From Sulfurivirga sp. (GTDB lineage Bacteria > Pseudomonadota > Gammaproteobacteria > Thiomicrospirales > Thiomicrospiraceae), in contig NZ_WFYD01000020.1 of the NCBI RefSeq assembly GCF_015490265.1, positions 1-37,920 of the forward strand: a DNA stretch of 37,920 nt. The letters are read 5' to 3'. A program made the position numbers and the translations under genes. Below the pieces are notes generated by a model. That model did no database searches. It was not told where the DNA came from and worked only from the letters and a program-made list of their open reading frames with translations. Below, one piece after another: positions 9,031 to 18,888 of this stretch (its first letter is position 1; each line of letters starts with the position of its first letter).

Positions 9031-9666
9031 CTACACGTAAAGCTCCAGCGGTGGCTCCAGCGCGAGCCGCCGCACCAGATCCGACACCGTCACCATTCCC
9101 GCCAGCTTCCCCTGCCCGTCCACCACCGGCAGGCTGTGAATTCTGTAATCGGTCATCACCCGCGCCGCGCGGCGGATCAGCGTGTCCGGCCAGCAGGTGA
9201 CCACCGGCGAGCTCATCACCTCCGCCACGCGCCCTTCGCGCACCTGCATGCCATGCCCGCGACGCCACACCAGCCCCATGAGGTCAGTCACCGACAGCAG
9301 CCCCACCACATGGTTCTCGCCCATCACCGGCAGGGTACCCACGGCATGCTGCTCGAACAGCCGCCAGGCCTCTTCCAGCGTGGCCTCCTGCGTGATCGAC
9401 ACCACCGGCGAGGCCATGATCTCGCGCACTTCCACCAGCGTCTCGCCCCGCGCCTGCGCCGCCCTGCGCACCTGCTCATACTGGCGCCGGGCCTGCTCCA
9501 CCGTCAGCGGCACCTGCTGGTAGCGGCGGTCCAGTTCCACCTGTTCGTGCTGCAGGGTGGGCTTTTCCACCGGCGGCACCGGCCGGGAAGCCTCCGGCTT
9601 CAGCGGCGGCAGGGTGTTCTGCAATCCCAGATACGCCTGCCCTTCCGGACTGTAAACCACGAACAT
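9031..9666 (-). CDS. CBS-domain pair protein with an N-terminal charged extension
   Basis: About 211 residues from the ATG at 9666. Two CBS motifs occupy the C-terminal two thirds: IMASPVVSITQEATLEEAW with GLLSVTDLM, then VMSSPVVTCWPDT with GMVTVSDLVRRL. Paired CBS domains form a Bateman module that usually binds adenosine nucleotides and senses energy state. The first 75 or so residues are Pro/Gln/Glu-rich (LQHEQVELDRRYQQVPLTVEQARRQYEQVRRAAQARGE), probably a helix or linker, with no recognisable catalytic domain. A GTG at 9729 would extend it by 21 residues but would run into the ribosome binding site of the divergent cupin gene; GAGAGGA upstream of 9666 supports the shorter form. No partner domain is attached, so its target is unknown. 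Confidence 0.85.
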   Translation of the reverse strand: MFVVYSPEGQAYLGLQNTLPPLKPEASRPVPPVEKPTLQHEQVELDRRYQQVPLTVEQARRQYEQVRRAAQARGETLVEVREIMASPVVSITQEATLEEAWRLFEQHAVGTLPVMGENHVVGLLSVTDLMGLVWRRGHGMQVREGRVAEVMSSPVVTCWPDTLIRRAARVMTDYRIHSLPVVDGQGKLAGMVTVSDLVRRLALEPPLELYV

Positions 9667-9672
9667 GGTCGC

Positions 9673-9678
9673 TATAAT
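9673..9678 (+). promoter_or_regulatory. Possible -10 element for the cupin gene
   Basis: An exact TATAAT lies about 58 bases before the cupin start. The matching -35 (CTGTAA, 17 bases upstream) is poor, so this is tentative. Confidence 0.3.
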
Positions 9679-9735
9679 CCTCTCAATGTTTTGAACATTC
9701 CTGCTTAGTTTATCGGCATCAGGGAGCACAACGCC

Positions 9736-10008
9736 ATGGAAATCAGACTGATCCGCAACCCCGACCCGCAGCAGCTGGACGAACTGGGCGTGCGCGACTG
9801 GCCCATCTGGGAAAAGGAAGTGTCCACCTTCCCGTGGACCTATGACGCCACCGAAACCTGCTACATTCTCGAAGGCCGTGTCACCGTCACGCCTGAAGGC
9901 GGCGAGCCGGTGACCATCGAAGCGGGCGATCTGGTCACCTTCCCCGCCGGCATGTCATGCGTGTGGGAGATTCACGCGCCCATCCGCAAGCATTACAACT
10001 TCTCATAA
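9736..10008 (+). CDS. Cupin domain protein (cupin_3 / DUF861)
   Basis: 90 residues making up a single small beta-barrel cupin. The sequence W-TYDATETCYILEGRVTV ... IEAGDLVTFPAGMSCVWEI ... IRKHYNF is the standard DUF861 pattern shared with the cupin part of EutQ and (S)-ureidoglycine aminohydrolase. These proteins are cytoplasmic. Some bind metal, but this one has few of the histidines of classic metal cupins, so binding and catalysis are open. An AGGGAG ribosome binding site lies about ten bases upstream. It is first of three tandem genes (cupin, membrane protein, Rossmann protein) with gaps of about 15 and 30 bases, which end at the terminator at 11307. Fold is certain; biochemical role unknown. 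Confidence 0.9.
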   Translation: MEIRLIRNPDPQQLDELGVRDWPIWEKEVSTFPWTYDATETCYILEGRVTVTPEGGEPVTIEAGDLVTFPAGMSCVWEIHAPIRKHYNFS

Positions 10009-10022
10009 ACGGACGCCTTCCC

Positions 10023-10475
10023 ATGGAATTCATCGCCATTCTGTTCGCCATCGCCTTCTACTTTCTCTTCCTCTCGGCCATGCTCAAGCTGGCCGTCAGA
10101 CTGGTGCTGCGCTGCGACCAGCCGTGGGGCAACGCCTTCAAGGTCACGCTCATAGACTTTCTTGTGGTCATGGCAGTGCAGGTCGGTCTGGCCATCGTCA
10201 TGGCCCTTTTCCTCGGCGTGGGCAGCCTTGAGCCGGAGGCCGTGCGTCAGGGTGGGGCCGCGTTTGCCATGCAGCTTGTCATGGTGCTGGCCAATATCGG
10301 CGTGAGCGCCTATGTCTACAGCCGCTGGATCAGCTGCCCGGGCACGGACTATGAAGAAGGCACCGGTTTTTGGCAGGGACTGGGCATCTATCTGGTGCAA
10401 ATGCTCGTCACCGTACTCATCGCCCTGATCTTCGGGGCCGGCATCGGATTCATCGCCGCCATGCTGGACAAGTGA
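10023..10475 (+). CDS. Four-helix integral membrane protein, function unknown
   Basis: 150 residues from the ATG at 10023; an in-frame upstream start at 9957 is rejected because it would run back through the cupin gene. Four hydrophobic segments are visible at about residues 2-28, 43-66, 82-103 and 119-147. Between the third and fourth helix is a short polar loop SRWISCPGTDYEEGTGFWQG. I do not recognise a family or motif; the layout resembles small hypothetical membrane proteins. It follows the cupin stop by about 15 bases and precedes the Rossmann gene by 29, so one transcript is likely. The ribosome binding site is weak, which suggests translational coupling to the cupin gene. Confidence 0.75.
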   Translation: MEFIAILFAIAFYFLFLSAMLKLAVRLVLRCDQPWGNAFKVTLIDFLVVMAVQVGLAIVMALFLGVGSLEPEAVRQGGAAFAMQLVMVLANIGVSAYVYSRWISCPGTDYEEGTGFWQGLGIYLVQMLVTVLIALIFGAGIGFIAAMLDK

Positions 10476-10504
10476 ACCTCTGAACAGTCATCAAGGAGAC
10501 CCGC

Positions 10505-11281
10505 ATGAAACAGTCATTGACCGTCATCGGCCTGGGCGAACTGGGCAGCGTGTTCGCCCGTGGCTTTCTGCGCACCGGACATCCGGTCTATCCCGTCACC
10601 CGGGAAATCTCCATGGATGAAGCCGCCGAGCAGTATCCGCAGATGAAAGCCGTGCTGGTCGCCACCGGCGAAGCCGACCTGCATCCGGTGCTGGAGCAGG
10701 TGCCACAGGTGTGGCGCGACCGGCTCATCCTGCTGCAGAACGAACTGCTGCCGCGGGACTGGCAGGCCCACGGACTGGACAACCCGACGGTGATCTCCGT
10801 CTGGTTCGAGAAGAAAAAGGGCATGGACAGCAAGGTGGTGCTGCCCTCCCCGGTCTTCGGGCCCCATGCGGACACCGTCTGCGCCGCACTCAAGAGTCTG
10901 GATCTGCCCTGCTACAGGGTGGAAACGCCTGAAGAGCTGGAATACGAGCTGGTACGCAAGAACCTCTACATTCTCACCACCAACATCGCCGGGCTGGCGC
11001 TGCCGGATGGCGCTACCGTCGACGACCTGCGCCATGACCACGGCGCGCTGATGGATGCCGTGGCGCAGGAGGTGCTGGACATTCAGGAGGCGCTGGTGGG
11101 CCACCCCGTGGACCGTGCCCGGCTGATGGCCGGCATGCTGGAAGCCTTCGACGGCGACCCCGCCCACAAGTGCAAGGGGCGCTCCGCCCCCGCTCGCCTC
11201 AGGCGCGCGCTGGCGCACGCCGACCAGTTCGGCCTGGCCGTGCCCACCCTGCGGCAGCTGGCCGAAGAGCACCTGAACTGA
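10505..11281 (+). CDS. Rossmann-fold NAD(P)-binding protein, 6PGDH/ketopantoate reductase-like
   Basis: 258 residues. The N-terminus MKQSLTVIGLGELGSVFARG contains the GxGxxG dinucleotide-binding loop, and the following region VLVATGEADLHPVLEQV fits a Rossmann beta-alpha-beta unit. The C-terminal half is helical (ELVRKNLYILTTNIAG, MDAVAQEVLDIQEALVGHPVDRARLMAGML, DQFGLAVPTLRQLAEEHL), resembling the all-helical domain of ketopantoate reductase, including the last helix where that family reads PTLxxL. It lacks the full ketopantoate reductase signature, so I do not call panE. An AAGGAGA ribosome binding site precedes the ATG. It is last in the cupin run and is followed by a terminator. The substrate is unknown. 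Confidence 0.75.
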   Translation: MKQSLTVIGLGELGSVFARGFLRTGHPVYPVTREISMDEAAEQYPQMKAVLVATGEADLHPVLEQVPQVWRDRLILLQNELLPRDWQAHGLDNPTVISVWFEKKKGMDSKVVLPSPVFGPHADTVCAALKSLDLPCYRVETPEELEYELVRKNLYILTTNIAGLALPDGATVDDLRHDHGALMDAVAQEVLDIQEALVGHPVDRARLMAGMLEAFDGDPAHKCKGRSAPARLRRALAHADQFGLAVPTLRQLAEEHLN

Positions 11282-11306
11282 CGGCAGTTTCCCGTCACGC
11301 TGACAG

Positions 11307-11327
11307 GCCGCCTGCGGGCGGCTTTTT
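11307..11327 (+). terminator. Intrinsic terminator of the cupin-membrane-Rossmann run
   Basis: GCCGCC-TGCG-GGCGGC followed by TTTTT, about 25 bases after the stop codon of the Rossmann gene. Confidence 0.9.
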
Positions 11328-11429
11328 CATGCCCTGTCGCGCTTCCCCCTTCACCTTCAGACGCGCTTCTGCTCCCATGAATTGAGGGCCAGCGCACCCC
11401 CGCAATGCCGACAGACAGTGCCGTCATGC

Positions 11430-11442
11430 GGGGTCTCCCCCA
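11430..11442 (+). repeat. Dispersed GGGGTCTCCCC repeat, copy B
   Basis: GGGGTCTCCCCCA is exact; the downstream part diverges (ATTCCGCTCCG). Confidence 0.65.
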
Positions 11443-11494
11443 ATTCCGCTCCGTTGCTCTCCAGCGCGTCGGACGCGTTCCACCTTCCGACCTG

Positions 11495-11523
11495 GAAAAG
11501 CGTGTGATACAGCAAAAACCCCC
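11495..11523 (-). repeat. Degenerate repeat fragment (tail portion)
   Basis: Contains GAAAAGCGTGT (11495-11505), identical to 11676-11686 inside copy E, followed by a similar CAGCAAAA segment. The GGGGTCTC core is lost, leaving CCCCC. Confidence 0.45.
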
Positions 11524-11529
11524 GGCGTC

Positions 11530-11550
11530 GCGAGTCTCCCCGCTGTTTTA
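11530..11550 (+). repeat. Degenerate repeat, copy C
   Basis: GCGAGTCTCCCCGCTGTTTTA matches the consensus GGGGTCTCCCCCATTTTTA at most positions, with several changes. Confidence 0.4.
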
Positions 11551-11633
11551 TCCGCTCGCACGCAAGATGCATCTTCACAACCAGTCGCTTCACACACCGC
11601 AAACGCCTCGAACCGGCTTGACAGCCCCGGAAC

Positions 11634-11656
11634 CACGGGGTCTCCCCCATTTTTAC
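11634..11656 (+). repeat. Dispersed GGGGTCTCCCC repeat, copy D
   Basis: The 20 bases from 11637 are identical to those from 4351. Downstream, GCCGCGCCGG is shared with copy F read on its own strand. It faces copy E, making a potential long hairpin from 11637 to 11709. Confidence 0.8.
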
Positions 11657-11670
11657 CGGGCGCCGCGCCG

Positions 11671-11711
11671 GCGGCGAAAAGCGTGTCCTGCAAAATCGGG
11701 GGAGACCCCGT
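11671..11711 (-). repeat. Dispersed GGGGTCTCCCC repeat, copy E (inverted)
   Basis: On the minus strand it reads ACGGGGTCTCCCCCGATTTT, then GCAGGACACGCTTTTCGCC, aligning with copy A through the CAGGA and TTTTC blocks as well as the core. Confidence 0.8.
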
Positions 11712-11790
11712 CAAAAGCGGTTTTTCGAGCGCTGGAACGGGTTTTGGCGACATTTTTCCGCTCCGTTTCCGGCGCGGCAGACAGGCAGCT

Positions 11791-11814
11791 GTCAAAAATA
11801 GGGGAGACCCCGTG
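11791..11814 (-). repeat. Dispersed GGGGTCTCCCC repeat, copy F (inverted)
   Basis: On the minus strand CACGGGGTCTCCCCTATTTT, then TGAC, one change in the core flank relative to copy D. Confidence 0.75.
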
Positions 11815-11939
11815 TCACAAGGGGTTGTGACGGCCTGGCCTGAGGCAAACGATTGTCAGTGACTGCTGGCAAAAGCGGCATGGGACATGGCGGCGTCAGC
11901 CACCGCGGTCAGCTCCGGCGGGTGCCATGCTGAAGGCAT

Positions 11940-11972
11940 GCCTGGCCACGGCCCTCATGGCGGTGACCAGGC
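11940..11972. other. Long imperfect hairpin
   Basis: GCCTGGCCACGGCC and GGCGGTGACCAGGC pair over 14 positions with two mismatches and a five-base loop; TTTAAAT follows on the plus strand. It could be a weak terminator or part of a structured RNA. Confidence 0.4.
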
Positions 11973-12055
11973 TTTAAATGACAGGGACGAGGACTCAGCC
12001 ATAAATGCGTGACAGTATCAGGCAATCGGTGAGTCTCTGCTGCCAGCCATAACGA

Positions 12056-12082
12056 AAAACGCCCGCTTGTGAGCGGGCGTTT
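12056..12082 (-). terminator. Intrinsic terminator of ppiD
   Basis: On the minus strand AAACGCCCGC-TCACAA-GCGGGCGTTT with a T-run, about 20 bases after the ppiD stop codon. It would close the long hflK-to-ppiD transcript. Confidence 0.9.
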
Positions 12083-12103
12083 GTCTGGCTGAAGGCTCGC
12101 GGC

Positions 12104-14014
12104 CTATTTGACGGTTTCGTAATCCTTGTGGATTTCAATATCCGCATGCTGCTTCAGCGCTTCGATGCGGGCGCGCACTTCGGCATCCCCCAGAATGCCG
12201 GCCAGCGCGGCCTTGAGCTGATCACGCAGCAGCTTGGGCAGCTTGTTGTCGTCGGTCAGGCGCACACCTTCCACCACCATCAGCGCAGGCATGCCGTTGA
12301 CATCGATCAGCTGCCAGACGGGCTTGCCGTCGTGAGGCTTGGGGGCCTTGAAGGCGGCCTGCACCACCACTGGCGGCAGCTTGGGCAGCATGCGGTCCAC
12401 CCATACGGGCGCATGCCACTGCATGGACGGAGTGAGCACCTGCTCCACAGGCTTGCCGGCCTTCAGCTGAGCCAGCGCCTGCCTGAGGGCGGCCACGGCC
12501 TTCTCGTGCGCCTGCTGACGCTTGAGCGTTTCGACAATGCGGTCACGCACCTTCTCAAGCGGCAGCTGGTGCTGCGGAATGACCCGGTTGATGCGCAGCA
12601 CCAGTGCCTGATTGGGGTTCAGCTCAATGACCTGGCTGTTGAGGCGCTGCTTGTAGACTTCTTCGCCAAAAGCTGCCTCACGCGCCTTGGGGTTGGCGAA
12701 CAGGCCATCGCCATGGGCGCGGCTGAAGGGTTTGGATGTCTGCACCCTGGCGCCAATGGCCTGCGCCGCCGGCTCCAGTGTGTCAGGCTGCTCGTAGGCC
12801 TGGGTGTTGAGTTTTTCCAGCAGGTCGTAGTACTGCTTGTCGGCCTGCTGCTCCCGATAGAACGCCAGGGCACGGTCACGCGCCTTGTCAAACGGCTGGG
12901 TCTGCGCCGGACGGATGTCCTCCAGCTGGATGATGTGCCAGCCGAACTGGGTCTTGACCGGCTCGGAGATCTCGCCCTTCTTCATGGCAAAGACCTTCTT
13001 GTCGAATTCGGGCACCATGGTGCCCTGCTCGAACCAGCCAAGATCACCGCCCACGGAGGCGGAGCCCGGGTCTTTCGAGTGTTTTTTCGCCAGTTCCGCG
13101 AAGTCGGCGCCCTGCTTGAGCTTCGCTTCCAGCGCCTGCGCCTGCTTCAGCGCCGCCTGCTCGGACTTCTTGTCGCCCGCCTTGAAGGGAATGAGAATAT
13201 GGCGGGCACGGCGCTGTTCCGGTTCGGTGAACAGATCCCGGTTGTCCTCGTAGAACTGCTTCAGCGTCGCCTCATCCGGCTTGATGGCGGCGGCCAGCTT
13301 GTGTTTGTCCAGCAGTACATAGTCCACCACAACCTTTTCCGGCTCGACGAACGCGTCCTTGTGCTGATCGTAGTAGGCCTGCACCTGTTTGTCGGTGACC
13401 TGCGCTACGTTGATGAAGGGCGTCATGTCCAGCTGAATCCAGCCCACCTTGCGCTGCTGACGCTGCAGGTCCACCAGCTGGTTCACCTCCGCCGGCCAGG
13501 CCAGCGTGGAGGCCTGAGTCAGCGCCCGGTACTGCTGCTCCAGCAGGCTCAGTTTCTGCAGCCGCTCGAACTCGGGAATGGTCAGCCCGTTGGCGCGCAG
13601 CACCTGCTCATATTTCTCCTTGGAGAACTTGCCGTCCTTGTCGGCAAAGATGGGCGCGCTCTGGATCACCATGGCCACCTGCGCGTCACTGATGGCCATG
13701 TGATGATCGGCAGCCCACTGCTGAATGAGCTTCTGCTCGATCAGCCGGTCGAGGATCTCCCGGCGCAACTTTTTGTCATCCACCAGCTGATCGTAGCGCT
13801 CACCCAGCTGCTGTTGCAGCTGCTGCTTCTGGCGCTGATAGACGCGCACGAACTCGATGGCATTGATCGGTTCGCCATTGACCTCCGCCACCACGATGGT
13901 CTTGGGCCCGGTGAAATAGTTGTTGATGCCCCACAGCGCGAAAGGCACCGCAATGAGAATGACGATGGCCCAGGCGATGATGCCCTTGGCTTTTTCCCGG
14001 ATGAATTCCAGCAT
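12104..14014 (-). CDS. ppiD: Periplasmic folding chaperone / peptidyl-prolyl isomerase PpiD (SurA_N plus parvulin domain)
   Basis: 636 residues, close to E. coli PpiD (623). A single membrane anchor lies at about residues 11-32 (KGIIAWAIVILIAVPFALWG), leaving the rest in the periplasm near the Sec exit. A SurA-like N-terminal chaperone domain follows. The parvulin (PPIC) domain spans about residues 268-368, beginning ARHILIPFK and ending GWHIIQLEDI. It is thought to assist folding of newly exported proteins, while the parvulin domain of E. coli PpiD is inactive. In many relatives ppiD follows lon and hupB; here it follows purA by 14 bases with an AAGGA ribosome binding site, so it is the last gene of the hflK-purA cluster. 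Confidence 0.93.
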   Translation of the reverse strand: MLEFIREKAKGIIAWAIVILIAVPFALWGINNYFTGPKTIVVAEVNGEPINAIEFVRVYQRQKQQLQQQLGERYDQLVDDKKLRREILDRLIEQKLIQQWAADHHMAISDAQVAMVIQSAPIFADKDGKFSKEKYEQVLRANGLTIPEFERLQKLSLLEQQYRALTQASTLAWPAEVNQLVDLQRQQRKVGWIQLDMTPFINVAQVTDKQVQAYYDQHKDAFVEPEKVVVDYVLLDKHKLAAAIKPDEATLKQFYEDNRDLFTEPEQRRARHILIPFKAGDKKSEQAALKQAQALEAKLKQGADFAELAKKHSKDPGSASVGGDLGWFEQGTMVPEFDKKVFAMKKGEISEPVKTQFGWHIIQLEDIRPAQTQPFDKARDRALAFYREQQADKQYYDLLEKLNTQAYEQPDTLEPAAQAIGARVQTSKPFSRAHGDGLFANPKAREAAFGEEVYKQRLNSQVIELNPNQALVLRINRVIPQHQLPLEKVRDRIVETLKRQQAHEKAVAALRQALAQLKAGKPVEQVLTPSMQWHAPVWVDRMLPKLPPVVVQAAFKAPKPHDGKPVWQLIDVNGMPALMVVEGVRLTDDNKLPKLLRDQLKAALAGILGDAEVRARIEALKQHADIEIHKDYETVK

Positions 14015-14028
14015 GGTGTTTCAGTCCT

Positions 14029-16546
<2,518 letters not shown>

Positions 16547-16556
16547 GGGCGCCTCC

Positions 16557-16754
16557 TCAGGCAACCAGATAAATGATGATCAGACCGATGATCAGGCCGC
16601 TGAGACCATAGAGCCGGATCTGGTCATCCGGCAGCTCGGTCATCTGACGCATGGTGCGCCGCCAGAAGGCGGGCAGCGCCAGCGGCAGCACGCTTTCCAG
16701 AATGAACGCCAGCCCCAGCGCGCTCCACAGAACGGCTTCCTGAAAATCGCTCAT
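16557..16754 (-). CDS. DUF2065 family small membrane protein
   Basis: 65 residues with two hydrophobic helices (about residues 8-30 and 48-65) flanking the conserved ALPAFWRRTMRQMTELPDDQIRLYG loop that defines DUF2065. The family is almost always found between hflC and hisZ or purA; its function is unknown. The start overlaps the hflC stop by four bases (ATGA), and its stop codon lies within the ribosome binding region of hisZ, so it sits in a tightly coupled operon. Confidence 0.92.
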   Translation of the reverse strand: MSDFQEAVLWSALGLAFILESVLPLALPAFWRRTMRQMTELPDDQIRLYGLSGLIIGLIIIYLVA

Positions 16755-17626
16755 GGCCTGTCAGCAGCACCGTTTTCCCGAATCAGGAAGCGGAAGTAGT
16801 CCGCACGCGGATCCAGCACCAGCAGGTCACGCTTGCTGTTGAAGGCGGCCTGATAGGATTCCATGCTCTTGAAGAAGGCGAAGAAGTCCGGGTCTTTGGA
16901 GTAGGCCTGGGCGTAGATCTCGGAAGCCTTCGCATCCCCTTCACCCCGGGTGGCTTCCGCCTTGCGGTAGGCTTCGGCCAGGATGACCACGCGCTTGCGA
17001 TCCGCCTCGGCGCGGATCTTCTCGGCCGCTTCCGCCCCTTCGGAGCGCAGCTCGTTGGCCACCCGCTTGCGCTCGGCCTCCATGCGGCGATAGACGGACT
17101 CGGACACATCCTTGGGCAGATCCACACGCTTGATGCGCACATCCACCACCTCAATGCCGAACGCCCTGGCGTCCTTCTGCGCCTTGCGGGTAATGGCGCG
17201 GGTGATCTCGTCACGCTGACTGGCGATCACCTCCTTCACCGTGCGGCTGCCGAACTCGGCACGCAACCCATCCTTGAGGATCTGGGACAGGCGCATGTTG
17301 GCCAGCCGGATGTCTCCACCCATGGTGGTGTAGAAGCGCGCGCTGTCGGCGATGCGCCACTTGGCGAAGGAGTCGACGATCAGATTCTTCTTCTCCACCG
17401 TCAGATAGCGCTCCGGCGGCGCATCCAGCGTCTGCAGGCGCGCATCGAAGGTGCGCACATTGTTGACAAAGGGGGTTTTCATGTGCAGGCCGGGTTTGAG
17501 GTCCGCCTTGACGATCTCCCCCAGACGGAACAGGATGCCCGTCTCGCCCTCGCGCACGATGAAAAAGGCATTGGCCACGACAAACAGCACCGCCGCCAGA
17601 CCGATCAGAATGATGTTGTTTCTCAT
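16751..17626 (-). CDS. hflC: HflC, SPFH-domain subunit of the HflKC modulator of FtsH
   Basis: 291 residues. One N-terminal membrane helix (about residues 4-22, IILIGLAAVLFVVANAFFIV) is followed by a band-7/SPFH domain with the characteristic REGETGILFRLGEIVKADLKPGLH start and a long coiled-coil region (RRMEAERKRVANELRSEGAEAAEKIRAEADRKRV). HflC and HflK form a large inner-membrane cage around the FtsH protease and restrain its degradation of membrane proteins. It follows hflK with one base between the genes and overlaps DUF2065 by four bases. Confidence 0.95.
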   Translation of the reverse strand: MRNNIILIGLAAVLFVVANAFFIVREGETGILFRLGEIVKADLKPGLHMKTPFVNNVRTFDARLQTLDAPPERYLTVEKKNLIVDSFAKWRIADSARFYTTMGGDIRLANMRLSQILKDGLRAEFGSRTVKEVIASQRDEITRAITRKAQKDARAFGIEVVDVRIKRVDLPKDVSESVYRRMEAERKRVANELRSEGAEAAEKIRAEADRKRVVILAEAYRKAEATRGEGDAKASEIYAQAYSKDPDFFAFFKSMESYQAAFNSKRDLLVLDPRADYFRFLIRENGAADRP

Positions 17627-17627
17627 G

Positions 17628-18821
17628 TCAGCGCAGCTCCCTTGATCTCAGCAGTTCACGCAGGTTCTGACGCTGGCCCTGCGGCTTGCGGCTGCCCGGG
17701 TTGAGGTCGGACCGTGTCTGGCGCGCCGGGGCCAGCGGCTGGAGCTTGCGGGGCGTGACAGCCGCCTGCCCGGCCTCCCCGGCCAGCTTGTCCAGCGGCA
17801 GATAGATCATCTTGCCGTTAGAGTCGGTCATGAACACCTTGGAGGTATTGGCGAACACGTTGGTGAGCGCGTCCTTGTACATGCGCTCGCGCGTCACCTG
17901 AGGCGCCTTGCGATAGGCGGCCAGAATGTGTTCGAAACGGCTGGCTTCACCCTGCGCCTGCTCGATGACCCGCTGGCGGTAGGCTTCGGCCTCGGCCAGT
18001 TCCCGCGCTGCCAGACCGCGCGCCTTCGGGATGATGTCATTGGCGTAGGCCTGCGCCTCGTTGATCAGACGCTCGCGGTCCTCCCGCGCCTTGACCACAT
18101 CGGCAAAGGCCGCCTGTACCTCTTCCGGCGGCTGGGCGTCCTGCAGGTTGACGCTGGTGATCAGCAGACCGGCCCGATAGGTATCCAGATACTTCTGGGC
18201 CAGATCCTGCACGCGGGAAACCACCTCGTCACGCCCCTCGGTGAGCACGAAGTCCATCTTGTTCTTGCCCACCACGGAGCGCAGGGCACTCTCTACCGCC
18301 AGACGCAGCGTCTCGTCCGGATCGGCCACATTGAACAGATAGTCCGGCGCGCTGGCGATCTTGTACTGAATGGCGATCTTGATGTCGACGATGTTCTCGT
18401 CTTCGGTCAGCATCAGCGCCTCGGAGGGCACCTCCTGCACAATGCCCTGACCACCACCGGAACGGTAGCCGATCTCGGCATGACGGATGCGATCCACATT
18501 GATCACGTCAACCGACTCCACAGGCCAGGGCCAGTGCCAGTGCGGTCCCGGCCCGGTCTCGCCCACGAAGGCGCCGAAGCGGGTGACCACCCCCCGTTCC
18601 GCCGGATTGACGATGTAGATGCCGGACAGCAGCCATACGATCACCACCACAGCCAGCACCACGGACAGGCCGACACCACCAAAGGGATTCTTGTCTCCCA
18701 GCGACTGTTTCAGCTTGTTAAGCGCCTCATCCAGATCAGGACCCTGTCCGCCCTGACCCGGCTCCCTGCCCCCCGACCCCCATGGATCCTGGCTGGGCTT
18801 GCCCGGTTCATTCCACGCCAT
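17628..18821 (-). CDS. hflK: HflK, SPFH-domain subunit of the HflKC modulator of FtsH
   Basis: 397 residues. The N-terminus is the typical Gly/Pro/Gln-rich stretch (MAWNEPGKPSQDPWGSGGRE), then a membrane helix at about residues 50-71 (GLSVVLAVVVIVWLLSGIYI) and an SPFH domain starting NPAERGVVTRFGAF. The tail is basic and proline-rich, as in E. coli HflK (419 residues). It partners HflC. An AGGAG ribosome binding site precedes the ATG. In E. coli hflK follows hfq and hflX; here neither is upstream. Instead an NSS symporter gene on the same strand ends 63 bases before it, with a good promoter across the junction, so hflK is probably the first gene of the operon. Confidence 0.95.
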   Translation of the reverse strand: MAWNEPGKPSQDPWGSGGREPGQGGQGPDLDEALNKLKQSLGDKNPFGGVGLSVVLAVVVIVWLLSGIYIVNPAERGVVTRFGAFVGETGPGPHWHWPWPVESVDVINVDRIRHAEIGYRSGGGQGIVQEVPSEALMLTEDENIVDIKIAIQYKIASAPDYLFNVADPDETLRLAVESALRSVVGKNKMDFVLTEGRDEVVSRVQDLAQKYLDTYRAGLLITSVNLQDAQPPEEVQAAFADVVKAREDRERLINEAQAYANDIIPKARGLAARELAEAEAYRQRVIEQAQGEASRFEHILAAYRKAPQVTRERMYKDALTNVFANTSKVFMTDSNGKMIYLPLDKLAGEAGQAAVTPRKLQPLAPARQTRSDLNPGSRKPQGQRQNLRELLRSRELR

Positions 18822-18859
18822 GCACCACTCCTGTCATCTAAAAAGCATTAAGCGGTCGT

Positions 18860-18888
18860 ATTGTAGAGATAAAGGTTGTTAATGTCAC
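18860..18888 (-). promoter_or_regulatory. sigma70 promoter of the hflK-hflC-DUF2065-hisZ-purA-ppiD operon
   Basis: On the minus strand GTGACA (-35, 18883-18888) and TACAAT (-10, 18860-18865) each match five of six consensus bases, with 17 bases between. The -35 overlaps the stop codon of the upstream symporter gene. Confidence 0.65.

Larger units (their letters stand above)
11328..12055. other. Gene-free, repeat-bearing interval between two convergent terminators
   Basis: About 730 bases with no supportable gene. The longer frames crossing it lack ribosome binding sites and are interrupted by the repeat. It holds at least five copies or fragments of the GGGGTCTCCCC repeat between 11430 and 11814, and a long imperfect hairpin at 11940-11972. 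It is bounded by a plus-strand terminator (11307) and a minus-strand terminator (12082), so no flanking gene needs it for expression. Confidence 0.7.

Noticed and set aside
10505-11281. Calling the Rossmann protein panE (ketopantoate reductase)
   Set aside because: The nucleotide loop and helical C-terminus fit, but the family's catalytic Lys/Asn/Glu pattern could not be placed with confidence.
11405-11830. A 141-codon plus-strand frame across the repeat-bearing gap
   Set aside because: It has no ribosome binding site, runs through several repeat copies in both orientations, and its translation is Pro/Arg-rich with no domain.
11887-12012. A 41-codon frame beginning ATGGCGGCG in the same gap
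   Set aside because: No ribosome binding site and low-complexity composition; it spans the hairpin at 11940.
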